64,000 nt of DNA, from the NCBI GenBank assembly GCA_016702745.1, contig JADJDJ010000004.1, positions 584,804 to 648,803 of the forward strand, given 5' to 3'. Source of the DNA: Chitinophagaceae bacterium. Its GTDB lineage: Bacteria; Bacteroidota; Bacteroidia; Chitinophagales; Chitinophagaceae. This document shows, one piece after another, positions 43,539 to 52,630 of this stretch; positions within the stretch are counted from its first letter, which is position 1, and each line of letters starts with the position of its first letter. The notes beneath the pieces are model-generated. The model was not told the origin of the DNA. It ran no database searches and was given only the letters and a program-made list of their open reading frames with translations. The translations under genes were made by a program, and so were the position numbers.

Positions 43539-45989
43539 TTAATTATATTGAACCAGGTAAGTGGCTTGTTTTTCCGTTTTAAATTCAATGGTTTCATTGG
43601 CCGCTTTTTTAAAAACCACTGCTTTGCCATTTCGCGTGATCTTTAATCCGGGTTTCCATTCTATGCGACAGGGTTCTCCGGCATTGGAAGTGATGCTCAG
43701 CTGTTTCAGTTGATGGTTGGTCCAGCTATAGTCCAGTTCAAAAGCATTCCTGGTACAAACCCCTTTAAATTGTCCTTCCTTCCATTCTTCAGGCAGGGCC
43801 GGGAGCAGGCGGATCCATCCATCCTGTGACTGCATCAGCATTTCTGTAATGGCGGCGGTGACACCAAAATTACCATCCACCTGTAAGGAGCGGCCGCATA
43901 ATGCAAAGAGGGAGGTGCAGGTCTGCTCTTTCAGATAGCCCTTATAAATTTTATTAGCCCGGTTGCCGTCACCGAGTCTTGCCCATAAAGCCATTTTCCA
44001 GGCACGGGAAAAGCCGGTGGAAGCATCGCCTCTTTCTTCCAGTACTTTTTTATATGCTTCGATCAGTGCGGGTGTTCTTTTTTCATAAAGCACTTTACCG
44101 GGATACAAACCATACATGTGTGAGAAATGACGATGGTTTTCTTCCAGCGATTTCCAGTCATCTGCCCATTCCTGCAGGGAACCATCTTTGCCAATCTGCG
44201 GAGGTACCAGTTTTTCACGGGCGGATTGTACCCATGCCGTCAATGAATCTTTCTTTTGCAAAACAGTAGCAGCTTCATTGAAATAACCAAAGAGATCATA
44301 AAGGATCTGCATATCGATGGAAGAGCCGGCGCAAATGGTAGTGCCTTCGCGGAAACCGGCTGTTACTTCATCAAAATAAGGTTTGTTGCCACCGCCATCC
44401 GGGAAATTTTCCGGTGAAGTGGAAGGATTGGTCACCAGCCATTTTCCATTGGGATGTGGTACCAGAAAATCTTTAAAAAACTGAACGGCGCCTTCGAGTA
44501 CAGGATAAATCTCCTGCAGGTATTTTTTATCCTTTGTGTAGGCATAATGTTCCCATAACTGGGTGCAGAGCCAGGCTCCACCTACGGTAAATGTACCCCA
44601 GGTGGGACCATCCATGGGTGCTGCCACTCTCCATAAGTCAGTATTTTGATGCAGTACCCATCCCCTCGCACCATAATGTTCACGGGCCACTTGTGCTCCC
44701 TGATCAGTAATCTCCTGCATCATCCGGGCCAGGGGTTCGAAGCAGGCGGAGAGGTTGCCGCTTTCCACCGGCCAATAATTCATTTCGGTATTGATATTAG
44801 TGGTGTACTTGGAATCCCAGGAGGGATTCATATTATCATTCCAGATTCCCTGCAGGTTGGCCGGCTGTGTTCCGGGCCGGGAGGAAGCAATCATCAGGTA
44901 ACGGCCAAACTGATAACTCAGTGCGGACATGGAAGGATCGGGATTGGTTTGAATTTTTTTGATCCTTTCCGGTATTGCTAAAAAAGAATTGTCAGTACGG
45001 GGCAGGTCCAATGATACGCGGTTAAAATAAGCACGATGATCCCCAATGGCCGCCTGCCTGATATCGGCTGCATTTTTTTTCATCATTGACTGATAGCAAT
45101 GCTCTATCCGTTGATGCGGATCGGCGCTTACATCTTTATAATTGACAAAATTGGTAGCGGCTGCAAAATATAGGGTCACTGCATCAGCCTTGGTAATGAT
45201 CAGGTCAACCCCGTTGGTTTGCATGCTACCTCCTTCTGTTACGGCTTTGATCCTTGCTTCATATCGGATCTTTCCTTGCACACCCATATAATCTGCAGAT
45301 TTGCCGGTCAGGATCAGTCCGTCTGTTCCATAAGGATCCATCCGGAAATAATCGGTGGCATAATTGGAATGGGCCTGATTGCGTTCTCCTCGCAGGTTGG
45401 CGGTCAACGAAATACTGCCGGGTTGACTGGCGGTGAGTCTGACCATGATTACCTGATCAGGTGCAGATGCCAGTGTTTCGCGCTGGTAAGTAATTCCATT
45501 GCAGGAATAACTAACTCCTGCGATACCGGTCTCGAGGTCCAGCCATCTTTTATAATTAGTGACACTATCCTGGTTCTTGAAAAACAAATGCAGATTGGCC
45601 AGTGACTGATATTTCTGTTGTTCCACCGGGTAGCCCATCAAATGCCGGCCGAATAGGTTATGTGCTTCCAAAAATTTTCCTTCGAAAACTTTTTGTTGAA
45701 TTTGAGGCAATACTTTGTAACCATCCTTCACCACTGTGTTATAGGGACCGCCTGACCAATAGGTCTCTTCGTTTAACTGAATTCTTTCTTCTTTGTATTT
45801 CCCAAAAACCATGGCGCCCAGTCTGCCATTGCCCACGGGCAGGGCATCCTCCCATTTCTGCGCGGGCTGATCATACCACATCAGTGTCGAGGGATTAAAT
45901 TGTTTTGTATGGATCTGATCGGCGGTTTGGGCAGCCGTGCTGAGTGAAAAAGCAATCGTAACCGCGATAAAAAATACCCGTGAGTTCAT
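43539..45989 (-). CDS. Secreted GH95 alpha-L-fucosidase-family enzyme
   Basis: 816 aa with a signal peptide (VFFIAVTIAFSLSTAAQ). The GH95 N-terminal domain is clear (LMWYDQPAQKWEDALPVGNG, RLGAMVFGKYKEERIQLNEETYWSGGP). So is the (alpha/alpha)6 barrel: NLQGIWNDNMNPSWDSKYTTN, INTEMNYWPVESGNLSACFEPL, GPTWGTFTVGGAWLCTQLWEHY, WKMALWARLGDGNRANKIYKG and LQVDGNFGVTAAITEMLMQS. It acts by inversion on alpha-1,2-L-fucosides or, in some members, alpha-L-galactosides. It starts the minus-strand operon with DPP4 and sdaA. Confidence 0.95.
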   Translation of the reverse strand: MNSRVFFIAVTIAFSLSTAAQTADQIHTKQFNPSTLMWYDQPAQKWEDALPVGNGRLGAMVFGKYKEERIQLNEETYWSGGPYNTVVKDGYKVLPQIQQKVFEGKFLEAHNLFGRHLMGYPVEQQKYQSLANLHLFFKNQDSVTNYKRWLDLETGIAGVSYSCNGITYQRETLASAPDQVIMVRLTASQPGSISLTANLRGERNQAHSNYATDYFRMDPYGTDGLILTGKSADYMGVQGKIRYEARIKAVTEGGSMQTNGVDLIITKADAVTLYFAAATNFVNYKDVSADPHQRIEHCYQSMMKKNAADIRQAAIGDHRAYFNRVSLDLPRTDNSFLAIPERIKKIQTNPDPSMSALSYQFGRYLMIASSRPGTQPANLQGIWNDNMNPSWDSKYTTNINTEMNYWPVESGNLSACFEPLARMMQEITDQGAQVAREHYGARGWVLHQNTDLWRVAAPMDGPTWGTFTVGGAWLCTQLWEHYAYTKDKKYLQEIYPVLEGAVQFFKDFLVPHPNGKWLVTNPSTSPENFPDGGGNKPYFDEVTAGFREGTTICAGSSIDMQILYDLFGYFNEAATVLQKKDSLTAWVQSAREKLVPPQIGKDGSLQEWADDWKSLEENHRHFSHMYGLYPGKVLYEKRTPALIEAYKKVLEERGDASTGFSRAWKMALWARLGDGNRANKIYKGYLKEQTCTSLFALCGRSLQVDGNFGVTAAITEMLMQSQDGWIRLLPALPEEWKEGQFKGVCTRNAFELDYSWTNHQLKQLSITSNAGEPCRIEWKPGLKITRNGKAVVFKKAANETIEFKTEKQATYLVQYN

Positions 45990-46049
45990 AAGCAGCGAGA
46001 TTATAACGTTGATTTCGGGAACCGGTGTTTGGAGAACAGGTTCTTAGAA

Positions 46050-46180
46050 GCTATCTCAAAAGTCGTTTTACGTCATACCGGGCCTGACCCGGTATCTTTT
46101 TTAGGATTCGTTTTCCAATAGATGCCGGGTCAAGCCCGGCATGACATCACCTATGTGAACGACTTTTGAAAAAGCTTCAA
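46050..46180. repeat. Nested inverted repeat (REP/MITE-like)
   Basis: An outer pair AAAAGTCGTT (46057-46066) and AACGACTTTT (46158-46167) encloses two arms, TCATACCGGGCCTGACCCGG and CCGGGTCAAGCCCGGCATGA. Each arm is itself an imperfect GC-rich palindrome and they are near-inverse copies of each other. Similar TGCCGGGTCAAGCCCGGCA units are common dispersed intergenic repeats. The remaining gap to 46360 shows nothing else clear. Confidence 0.65.
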
Positions 46181-46360
46181 GTTAAATATAATGTTTTTTA
46201 GGGGATGGAATGCCCCTGATCATAATGGAGCCGGTCTTCCTGAAGAAACCAGTATTCGCATAGAAATCCCGCCTGCTACCGGGTAACAATGAATAGTAAT
46301 TGTTGATTGTAATAGCCTATCCAATCAATTAAAAAACATAAAAGGAAGACGATCGCTGTA

Positions 46361-47029
46361 TTAATTCTCCGTATTGAGTGTATACCAACCGCTGGAAAGC
46401 ATTTTGGCATCATTGGCAGGAACAGGGTATAGCTCACATTGCTTTTTGCCACGGGTTGCATATTCATACACCCGGTCATACTCCCAGGTCTGGTATTCAT
46501 AGTAGGCTTTACCGCCGAAGAGAACCGTACGTTTCAGGAAGACCCGCATTTCTATTTTATAAGGGTAGACGAAGCGGCCCTTCATTTTGGAATCCTCATA
46601 ACCATTTTGTGCTTTAAAGGAGTTGTAGTCAACAAAAATTTCGTTATAGTCTTTGAAATGCTCCGCCAGTTTGGCCTTGATACTTTTCTTGATATAGACT
46701 TCTGATGGCCGGCAGGAAAATCCTTTGATTGCCTGTACGGATCTTTCGTAACGGACTTTTTTATCCGGCCCCAGCATGGCCAGGGTAGCAGCTTGCGGTC
46801 TGATCCATTTTTCAGGACTGGTAGCCGGGATATCCATCTTACTGCCATCTGCCAGTTTTACGGAATACTTTTTTGACACTGTATCTACATTGGTCACGAT
46901 CGCTTTTTTCCAAATCACTTTAGTTGAATCTGATAATTTGGTATTCACTTCCACTTCCTGGTTAATAGGAAGGATCTGGGCGGATAGGGAAAGCGGGAAT
47001 GCGAGGAGAAAAATAAATACAGGTTTCAT
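46361..47029 (-). CDS. Secreted protein, unknown
   Basis: 222 aa with a signal peptide (KPVFIFLLAFPLSLSAQ). An early Tudor/SH3-like stretch (KKAIVTNVDTVSKKYSVKLA, DGSKMDIPATSPEKWIRP) is followed by a basic helical part and aromatic strands (YPYKIEMRVFLKRTVLFGGK, AYYEYQTWEYDRVYEYATRG) with two cysteines at some distance. No family is recognised. It is a single gene with no close neighbours on its strand. Confidence 0.7.
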   Translation of the reverse strand: MKPVFIFLLAFPLSLSAQILPINQEVEVNTKLSDSTKVIWKKAIVTNVDTVSKKYSVKLADGSKMDIPATSPEKWIRPQAATLAMLGPDKKVRYERSVQAIKGFSCRPSEVYIKKSIKAKLAEHFKDYNEIFVDYNSFKAQNGYEDSKMKGRFVYPYKIEMRVFLKRTVLFGGKAYYEYQTWEYDRVYEYATRGKKQCELYPVPANDAKMLSSGWYTLNTEN

Positions 47030-47246
47030 GGTAAAGGTTGAGGGGTAAATATAAAGAAAGAGGGGCGGGATTTGAAAATGGAGGAGGGAAATTTAATACA
47101 AGTGGGGAATTTAAATACAAGGGGGGCTGGAAATTTAATGTAGAAGGACGGTTCTGCGAAATTTAAATCGGGTCCCTTCGTTCGGAATGACATGATGTTA
47201 TTGGGGATAGTTAAATAAATATTTCTCGCCGCTCGAAATAGCAGAC

Positions 47247-47558
47247 TTAGTAGAGTGGTTGACCACAGATCTTTTTTAAAAAATGCCAGCGGATTTGGGT
47301 TTGGATGAGGAGAACTTCTTTTCTCCGCTCCATTTTTGATTTCCTTTTCCCGGGCGATGGCAGACTGGATATATGAAACACTTCAAAATAAATGAGGTGA
47401 TAACAAAAATATTTTCCTGCAAATGATTCGGGGCGGCCCCTATTCCCCCAGTGCTCATTTATTCTTTCTGCTAAATTATTGGTAACCCCCACATATAAAG
47501 TGGATTTACCCGGATTGGTCGTGATATAAACAAAGTACTGATGAACACTTGTCTGCAT
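47247..47558 (-). pseudogene. GIY-YIG endonuclease-like gene with broken reading frame
   Basis: The first ~60 residues are a good GIY-YIG domain (YFVYITTNPGKSTLYVGVTN, NLAERINEHWGNRGRPESFAG, YFCYHLIYFEVF). After that the expected AIAREKEIKKW block appears only when the frame is changed near the codons for HISS (AIAREKEIK reads in one frame, KWSGEKK in the next, and EVLLIQTQIRWHFLKK returns to the original). At least two or three single-base indels are needed. Single-domain proteins of this type are frequent and often decayed in Bacteroidota. Confidence 0.75.
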
Positions 47559-47559
47559 T

Positions 47560-47990
47560 GCTTCGGAATTTTATCCCACAAAAATTCGTTCCAAATGTAA
47601 ACCATGTGTTTTTCACGCAAAAAATAGAAAAAACGCTCCCAAACTGGTATTTCGAGCAAGCGAGAAATCTTATTCCACCCCCTCCAAAGTAACTGTCATT
47701 CCAACGTAGTGAGGACTTGTATTTCTTTGCGCATTCCGGAAGATTCCGCAGACCTGCCTGCGGCAGGAAACAAAAACGTCTCTTCTATGCTGCGCAAGGC
47801 GCGGAAATATTCACCGCAGAGAACATGAGAAAGCGAGTTACGCAGACCGCAGCCGCAAGGAAGGATTTGAAAATTAAAACTGTCTGGAATGCTTTGGGGA
47901 ATTTATCATGTCTGACGCAAATCGCAGCAACTGTCTTTGCGTACCCTTGCGTCTTCGTTTCTTTGCGGTTAAATCTCTCTCCACGGTGAA
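47560..47990. repeat. Non-coding stretch with dispersed intergenic repeats
   Basis: CCTGCC-TGC-GGCAGG (47753-47767) is a small palindrome. At 47810-47860 an ACCGCAGAGAACATGAGAAA-type sequence and at 47933-47972 its inverse (TCTTTGCGTACCC...TTTCTTTGCGGTTAAA) belong to the common 'TTTGCG' intergenic sequence found in many bacteria. The 3' end of the next gene reads into this repeat. Confidence 0.6.
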
Positions 47991-50474
47991 AAATTGAATT
48001 ATCATCCCTACATCCGGCTCTTGCTCCAAATAATGATTAAAATGCGCACTCATCACCCAGGGTAGTTCCGTTAGTTTTTTAAACGCCTCAAAAAATCCCT
48101 CATCAATAATCTTGCTTTCATAGGTCAGCCAGTATCGGTTATACCCCATATCTGCCTGCATATTGGAAAAGCCAAGCGCCAGGGCGGCATTCTTGAGTGA
48201 ATCAGGTTGATTGCCCTTTAACTCCACATACACCCTGTTATCACAATATGTCATAGTCCCTTTTACAGCTATCGAAAACAATTGCGACACAAAGGCAATC
48301 CCTTTATCAGCTTTTAACTGTGCTAATAATTTTTGCCGCATATCGGCACTTAAACTTTCCATGGAGATCCCTCTCCCGTTTCTGGATATATATACATGTG
48401 CCAGTTTTGGATACTGCTTCTGTAAGTGTCTGATGATCGAATCAGTCATCTGGTAAGTGGTTTGCCTGGGATTTCTGCTGATCAAATTATCCGGAATAAT
48501 CGCATAGTGATGACTGATCGTACTAAAAGGCATCAGATAATACCCGATTTTAAGCGTACGCTCCCCGGGCTTCAAGAGATAAAACTGTTTTTGAATATTA
48601 TCAGGTAAGCCCTGGTAAGGCAGTCTGAAACTATATGACAGCGAATCGGCATAAGCGAGTATACTGTCTGTGGCAGCCGTGATATAAAAGGTTTGTGCGC
48701 CATTGTCATTTTGCAGAACGGGCTGTTTCCAAACGCCATTCTCCAGGACTTTAAAATATACCGGTCTCTTCCCATAGCTGTATGCTTCATTGAGCACAGA
48801 GAGGGTCAGTTCCTTTGAATAAACGATTTCTGTTAGTTTCCATTCCCCGTTTTGATAATACTGCCACTTCCCTACTTTCAATGCCGTATCGCCATCCTGC
48901 AGGTATCCGATGGCCCTGATATTGCCATCCGGATAGGTAAAGGTTGCTTTGCTGAACCTGGAATGGGGCCGCTGTGCAATCGAATAGATCAGGGTACTGT
49001 CTGCCCGGTACGCCAGTTTACTATTATTACTGACCGTGGGGATATCAATACTAAAACCAAGGGTCGTGTTATCTGCCAGTCCGAGATAGCAGTAAAAACT
49101 ATTGGTGATAAAATCAAAACTGCTGTTGCGGACAACACCCTCAAAAACCAGGGTCGTGTATTGATGCGGAAGTAAGGTTTGGGAAATCTGGAAGAAATCC
49201 CGGTTCGGGCTTTTAACGCTGAGGATCTGGATGGTATCATCGCAATTATTATAAATCCTGAAACTATCTCTTACTGCTACGGTGGCATTTATTCCATTCA
49301 CTACTTTGACCGGCAGGCGGTGGTATTTTTCAGCAAAAATGAGACATGCCCCGGGCGGATACTTCACTTTGGGTTTAAAAGCGGGGAAGAACTCTTCTCT
49401 TCTGTCGATCAGTTTCCATTGCTTTTTTACCAGTTCGTATTCATTGATGATTTTTGATTTTTCAGTCAGCAGGTATTCCAGTCTCCTGAATTTTTTTAAT
49501 GGGGGATAATAAGTAAGATCTGTCTCCCTGCTCAGGAAACTGTCCAGCGCATATTGTTTTGTTTTGGGATTGAACAAATAGAAATTCGTTTTCTTTCTAT
49601 GTGCATTGAAAATGGTATCCCGCCATTCTTCCATGATCACGGAGAAGTCCAGCGCTTCTTTGATTTCCCTTTGATAAAAATCACCGCTTTGTACCAGGCG
49701 GTTGGAAGTAATGGACTCACTGATTACACTGGATGGGATATTGATTTGCTGGCAAACCTTTCCATCCCGGGTATCATAAATGCTGGCCGCTTTTACTTTG
49801 AACTCCTCCCGGTTATAGGCCACGGCATTGATTGATTTTGCATATTCAAACCTTACTACAAATTGCGGGTACTGGCTCATGGGATCTTCTGCCAGGACAG
49901 TTGATTCATGGCTACCCAGGATAATATCAATTGGTTTGAAATCCTTTTTATCCAGGGTTTGCACGGGTGTAACCAATCTGAAATCATCCAATATTCCATT
50001 ATTGCAGATGCGGATGGATTTTGCCAGAGGAAGATGAAAGAACTGTTCCGGGTAGGATTGGCCCGTCAGTTTATTAATGTCGGCCTCGATCTTTAACTGA
50101 TAGACAGGATATTTTAAAGGATCCTTCAAATCATTGGTCTCCAGCCGAAAAGCCACGAGGTAATAGTCGCCCAGGTTATAAAACTTTCTGCGGATCAGGG
50201 GCCGGCTGCCATCATTCTTGCGGATGGAATAATTATCCCAGAAGAAAAGGGTATCCATCCGGTGCTTCCATTGCCGGTCCTCCATAAAAATGACTTCGGC
50301 CCTGCAGGCTGTCCCCTTTTCATCGGTCAGGTACATTTTCAGGTTTGGGATTTTTGTCTCGCTGAGCGGTCCATGTACATTCACCGCAAATAAATAATAG
50401 TGATCATAGCCGCATTGCTGGGCGAAGCTTTGGAAATGAAAAAAGAAAAAAGCAATGATGAGGAGGACTCTCAA
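47874..50474 (-). CDS. Large secreted protein of unknown function
   Basis: 866 aa with a signal peptide (VLLIIAFFFFHFQSFAQQ). No known domain is recognised. The middle contains an Ig-like stretch (FRIYNNCDDTIQILSVKSPN, DFFQISQTLLPHQYTTLVFEG) and a MORN-like stretch (FTYPDGNIRAIGYLQDGDTA, KVGKWQYYQNGEWK), both frequent in Bacteroidota surface proteins. The last ~30 residues (KKRRRKGTQRQLLRFASD...) are encoded by a dispersed intergenic repeat, so the original stop codon was probably lost near 47965. It stands alone on the minus strand. Confidence 0.8.
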   Translation of the reverse strand: MRVLLIIAFFFFHFQSFAQQCGYDHYYLFAVNVHGPLSETKIPNLKMYLTDEKGTACRAEVIFMEDRQWKHRMDTLFFWDNYSIRKNDGSRPLIRRKFYNLGDYYLVAFRLETNDLKDPLKYPVYQLKIEADINKLTGQSYPEQFFHLPLAKSIRICNNGILDDFRLVTPVQTLDKKDFKPIDIILGSHESTVLAEDPMSQYPQFVVRFEYAKSINAVAYNREEFKVKAASIYDTRDGKVCQQINIPSSVISESITSNRLVQSGDFYQREIKEALDFSVIMEEWRDTIFNAHRKKTNFYLFNPKTKQYALDSFLSRETDLTYYPPLKKFRRLEYLLTEKSKIINEYELVKKQWKLIDRREEFFPAFKPKVKYPPGACLIFAEKYHRLPVKVVNGINATVAVRDSFRIYNNCDDTIQILSVKSPNRDFFQISQTLLPHQYTTLVFEGVVRNSSFDFITNSFYCYLGLADNTTLGFSIDIPTVSNNSKLAYRADSTLIYSIAQRPHSRFSKATFTYPDGNIRAIGYLQDGDTALKVGKWQYYQNGEWKLTEIVYSKELTLSVLNEAYSYGKRPVYFKVLENGVWKQPVLQNDNGAQTFYITAATDSILAYADSLSYSFRLPYQGLPDNIQKQFYLLKPGERTLKIGYYLMPFSTISHHYAIIPDNLISRNPRQTTYQMTDSIIRHLQKQYPKLAHVYISRNGRGISMESLSADMRQKLLAQLKADKGIAFVSQLFSIAVKGTMTYCDNRVYVELKGNQPDSLKNAALALGFSNMQADMGYNRYWLTYESKIIDEGFFEAFKKLTELPWVMSAHFNHYLEQEPDVGMIIQFFTVERDLTAKKRRRKGTQRQLLRFASDMINSPKHSRQF

Positions 50475-50791
50475 GAATGATCGTTTAAGTATAATATATA
50501 TAGATGCAGGAGGAGGAAATTTACATGGGGTGTTGGAAAATACGCTGGTCTTTTTGAAAACTAAATCTACTCATATCGGTGGCCTTGGGATGTCATCTTT
50601 AACGGGTACGGGCTGGGGCTTAATGAATGGGCGAAGAGAAATGATAATTGTACCCTCCCCGAAACAACCCGCGAAAACGAAACCCAACTGTGATAATGGT
50701 TTTTAAAACAATGATTACCAATATATTCATAGGCTTTGATTTTTTTTAATCGATTGAAATCCATTCAATTACATCTATAATTTACATTTTC

Positions 50792-50876
50792 GTCAGGCTA
50801 TGACCTTACATTTACTTTTATTTTGTCAGGTTATTACCTTACATTTGTATACTAATAGTCAGGTTATAACCTTACA
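50792..50876 (+). promoter_or_regulatory. Three palindromic operators at exact 33-bp spacing, with -7 box
   Basis: GTCAGGCTATGACCTTACA (50792-50810), GTCAGGTTATTACCTTACA (50825-50843) and GTCAGGTTATAACCTTACA (50858-50876) are direct repeats starting 33 bp apart. The core AGGTTATAACCT of copy 3 is a perfect 12-bp palindrome; copies 2 and 1 have one and two changes. TACATTTG (50840-50847), inside and after copy 2, matches the TAnnTTTG -7 box. Copy 3 ends 3 nt before the ATG of the regulator, so binding would block both promoter and start. Confidence 0.75.
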
Positions 50877-50879
50877 AAT

Positions 50880-51338
50880 ATGCCTAAAAAGACATTACAG
50901 ATTCAGCAGTTAAACAGCAAAATGCTGGCATTTGCCAATCTGCAAAGCGTGGTTCCCCCGCCAACCGGCTGGTTAAAAGCAGTCCGTACCGCCCTTGGTA
51001 TGAGTCTCCGGCAACTTAGCAATCGCCTCTCCATTACCAAACAGAGTATGCAGGAAATTGAGCAGCGGGAAATAGACGGATCCATTACGATCAAATCCCT
51101 CCGGGATGCTGCGAAGGCCATGGATATGCAATTGGTCTACGGTTTTGTTCCGATAGATGGCAGTCTGGAAGAACTGATCAACCGCCGTGCGAAAGAACTG
51201 GCCACAGCCATTGTTTTACGAACTTCCCAGAGCATGAAACTGGAGGAGCAGGAAAACAGCGGGCAGCGTATTGAAAAAGCGATTGAAGAAAGAGCTACCA
51301 TCATAAAAAATGAAATGCCTAAAAGCTTATGGGATTAG
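50880..51338 (+). CDS. XRE-type regulator, 'mobile mystery protein A'
   Basis: 152 aa. A helix-turn-helix of the XRE type lies at residues ~38-75 (VRTALGMSLRQLSNRLSITKQSMQEIEQREI), followed by SITIKSLRDAAKAMDMQLVYGFVP, the pattern of TIGR02612 (mobile mystery protein A). The pair with a Fic protein is a recurrent mobile two-gene module. It probably represses its own promoter through the three palindromes immediately upstream and may counter the partner. Its stop overlaps the Fic start by 10 nt. Confidence 0.9.
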   Translation: MPKKTLQIQQLNSKMLAFANLQSVVPPPTGWLKAVRTALGMSLRQLSNRLSITKQSMQEIEQREIDGSITIKSLRDAAKAMDMQLVYGFVPIDGSLEELINRRAKELATAIVLRTSQSMKLEEQENSGQRIEKAIEERATIIKNEMPKSLWD

Positions 51339-51946
51339 ACCTGGATGATGCAGATGGACAAACAGCGTTGAACGAAGACGAGAAGGAAGGGCTGCTCATT
51401 CCCACTATTGCCACCCGTGGCGAGCTGGATGAATTTGAGCAGCAGAATATTGAACAGGCCCTGCAGTGGAGTTTGGGCCGAAGTTTTAAATCCGAAACGG
51501 TATTTACAGAAACTTTTATTCGTTTGCTGCATGAAAAGATGTTTGCTGATGTATGGGCCTGGGCAGGAGCGTTTAGAAAAACAAATAAAAACATTGGGGT
51601 AGATAAATGGGATATACCAACTGCCTTAAGAAATTTAATAGATGATGTAAAATTCTGGCATGCAAATAAAATCTACCCACCAGATGAACTATGCATCCGG
51701 TTCAAGCATCGATTAGTAAGCATCCATTGCTTCCCCAATGGGAATGGCCGGCATAGCCGACTGCTGGCGGATATTGTGATTGAAAAGATCTTTCAATTAC
51801 CTGTGTATACCTGGGGAGCTGCTGATGTGGTTAAAGAAGATAAACCGGCAGGCGGACCAGCGGATCAACGGACTGCTTACCTGCAGGCAATCAAGGCAGC
51901 AGACAATGGAGATATACAACCATTGATAGCGTTTGCAAGATCATAA
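51329..51946 (+). CDS. Fic-domain protein, 'mobile mystery protein B'
   Basis: 205 aa. The N-terminus (EDEKEGLLIPTIATRGELDE, FEQQNIEQALQW) and the Fic core (FADVWAWAGAFRKTNKNIGV, RFKHRLVSIHCFPNGNGRHS) match TIGR02613. The Fic motif is HCFPNGNGR, residues 133-141. His133 and the Gly-Asn-Gly-Arg anion hole are present, but the Asp/Glu normally at position five is Asn137, so AMP-transfer with Mg2+ may be altered. It overlaps the XRE gene by 10 nt. The pair resembles a toxin-antitoxin module, which is not proven for this family. Confidence 0.92.
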   Translation: MGLDLDDADGQTALNEDEKEGLLIPTIATRGELDEFEQQNIEQALQWSLGRSFKSETVFTETFIRLLHEKMFADVWAWAGAFRKTNKNIGVDKWDIPTALRNLIDDVKFWHANKIYPPDELCIRFKHRLVSIHCFPNGNGRHSRLLADIVIEKIFQLPVYTWGAADVVKEDKPAGGPADQRTAYLQAIKAADNGDIQPLIAFARS

Positions 51947-52058
51947 TAAAAAACGGATAGACAATAAAGGCATGAACACAGAAAGCTTCAGCAATGAAGT
52001 CTACAGAACGCAAAATTAAAAATGATCGACAGTCTATCCCTATGCCATCAGCAAGTAC

Positions 52059-52535
52059 TTACTTGTCCTTCAATTTCAAAGCCACGTTGTCATAATATTC
52101 CTGTGTCAGCTTCTCCGTCCAGGTAGTTGGCTGCGAGCCCCCGTAAATAGCCAGGTAGGTAACCGATTTCTCCTTGGTAGATGAATGCCAGTGCTCCACA
52201 TCCTTGCTGCACCTGATTACATCTCCCGTTTTCAGCACCACTGGCTCCTTGCCCCTTTCCTGATAATAAGCTTCCCCATCAACAATAATCAGCACCTGTG
52301 GTGATGCGTGCTTATGCCAGTCCAGTGTAGAGTTAGCCCTGAATGTAGCCTTGGTGATATTATAATTAAAACTGCTATCCGCCTGCAGCACGCTGTTCAA
52401 CCAGGCTTCGCCTATATAATGGGTGTTGGGGGCTTTGTTGCCTTCGGTGAGGAAGGAGGAAACGGGGTAGGTGGAAGTTTGGGCGAAGCTGAAAAGCGGG
52501 AAGAACGCGAGGGTAATCAAAGCGAATATTTTCAT
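52059..52535 (-). CDS. Secreted cupin-domain protein
   Basis: 158 aa with a signal peptide (KIFALITLAFFPLFSFAQ). The cupin barrel shows both motifs: STLDWHKHASPQVLIIVDGEAYYQ (His-x-His) and GDVIRCSKDVEHWHSST (His pair). These give a complete metal site, as in quercetinase-like or carboxymuconolactone-linked cupins. Its substrate is unknown. It is a single gene convergent with the Fic gene. Confidence 0.87.
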   Translation of the reverse strand: MKIFALITLAFFPLFSFAQTSTYPVSSFLTEGNKAPNTHYIGEAWLNSVLQADSSFNYNITKATFRANSTLDWHKHASPQVLIIVDGEAYYQERGKEPVVLKTGDVIRCSKDVEHWHSSTKEKSVTYLAIYGGSQPTTWTEKLTQEYYDNVALKLKDK

Positions 52536-52630
52536 GTATCAGTTTTGGAATGATTAAAATAATATAAAAGCGGCATTTAAAAAATACGCCTGCTTTTCAA
52601 AAACAAACTTATATCATTATTCCGGATGAG

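Noticed and set aside
47717..47989. 90-codon plus-strand frame
   Set aside because: It runs through dispersed intergenic repeats and has no protein-like composition.
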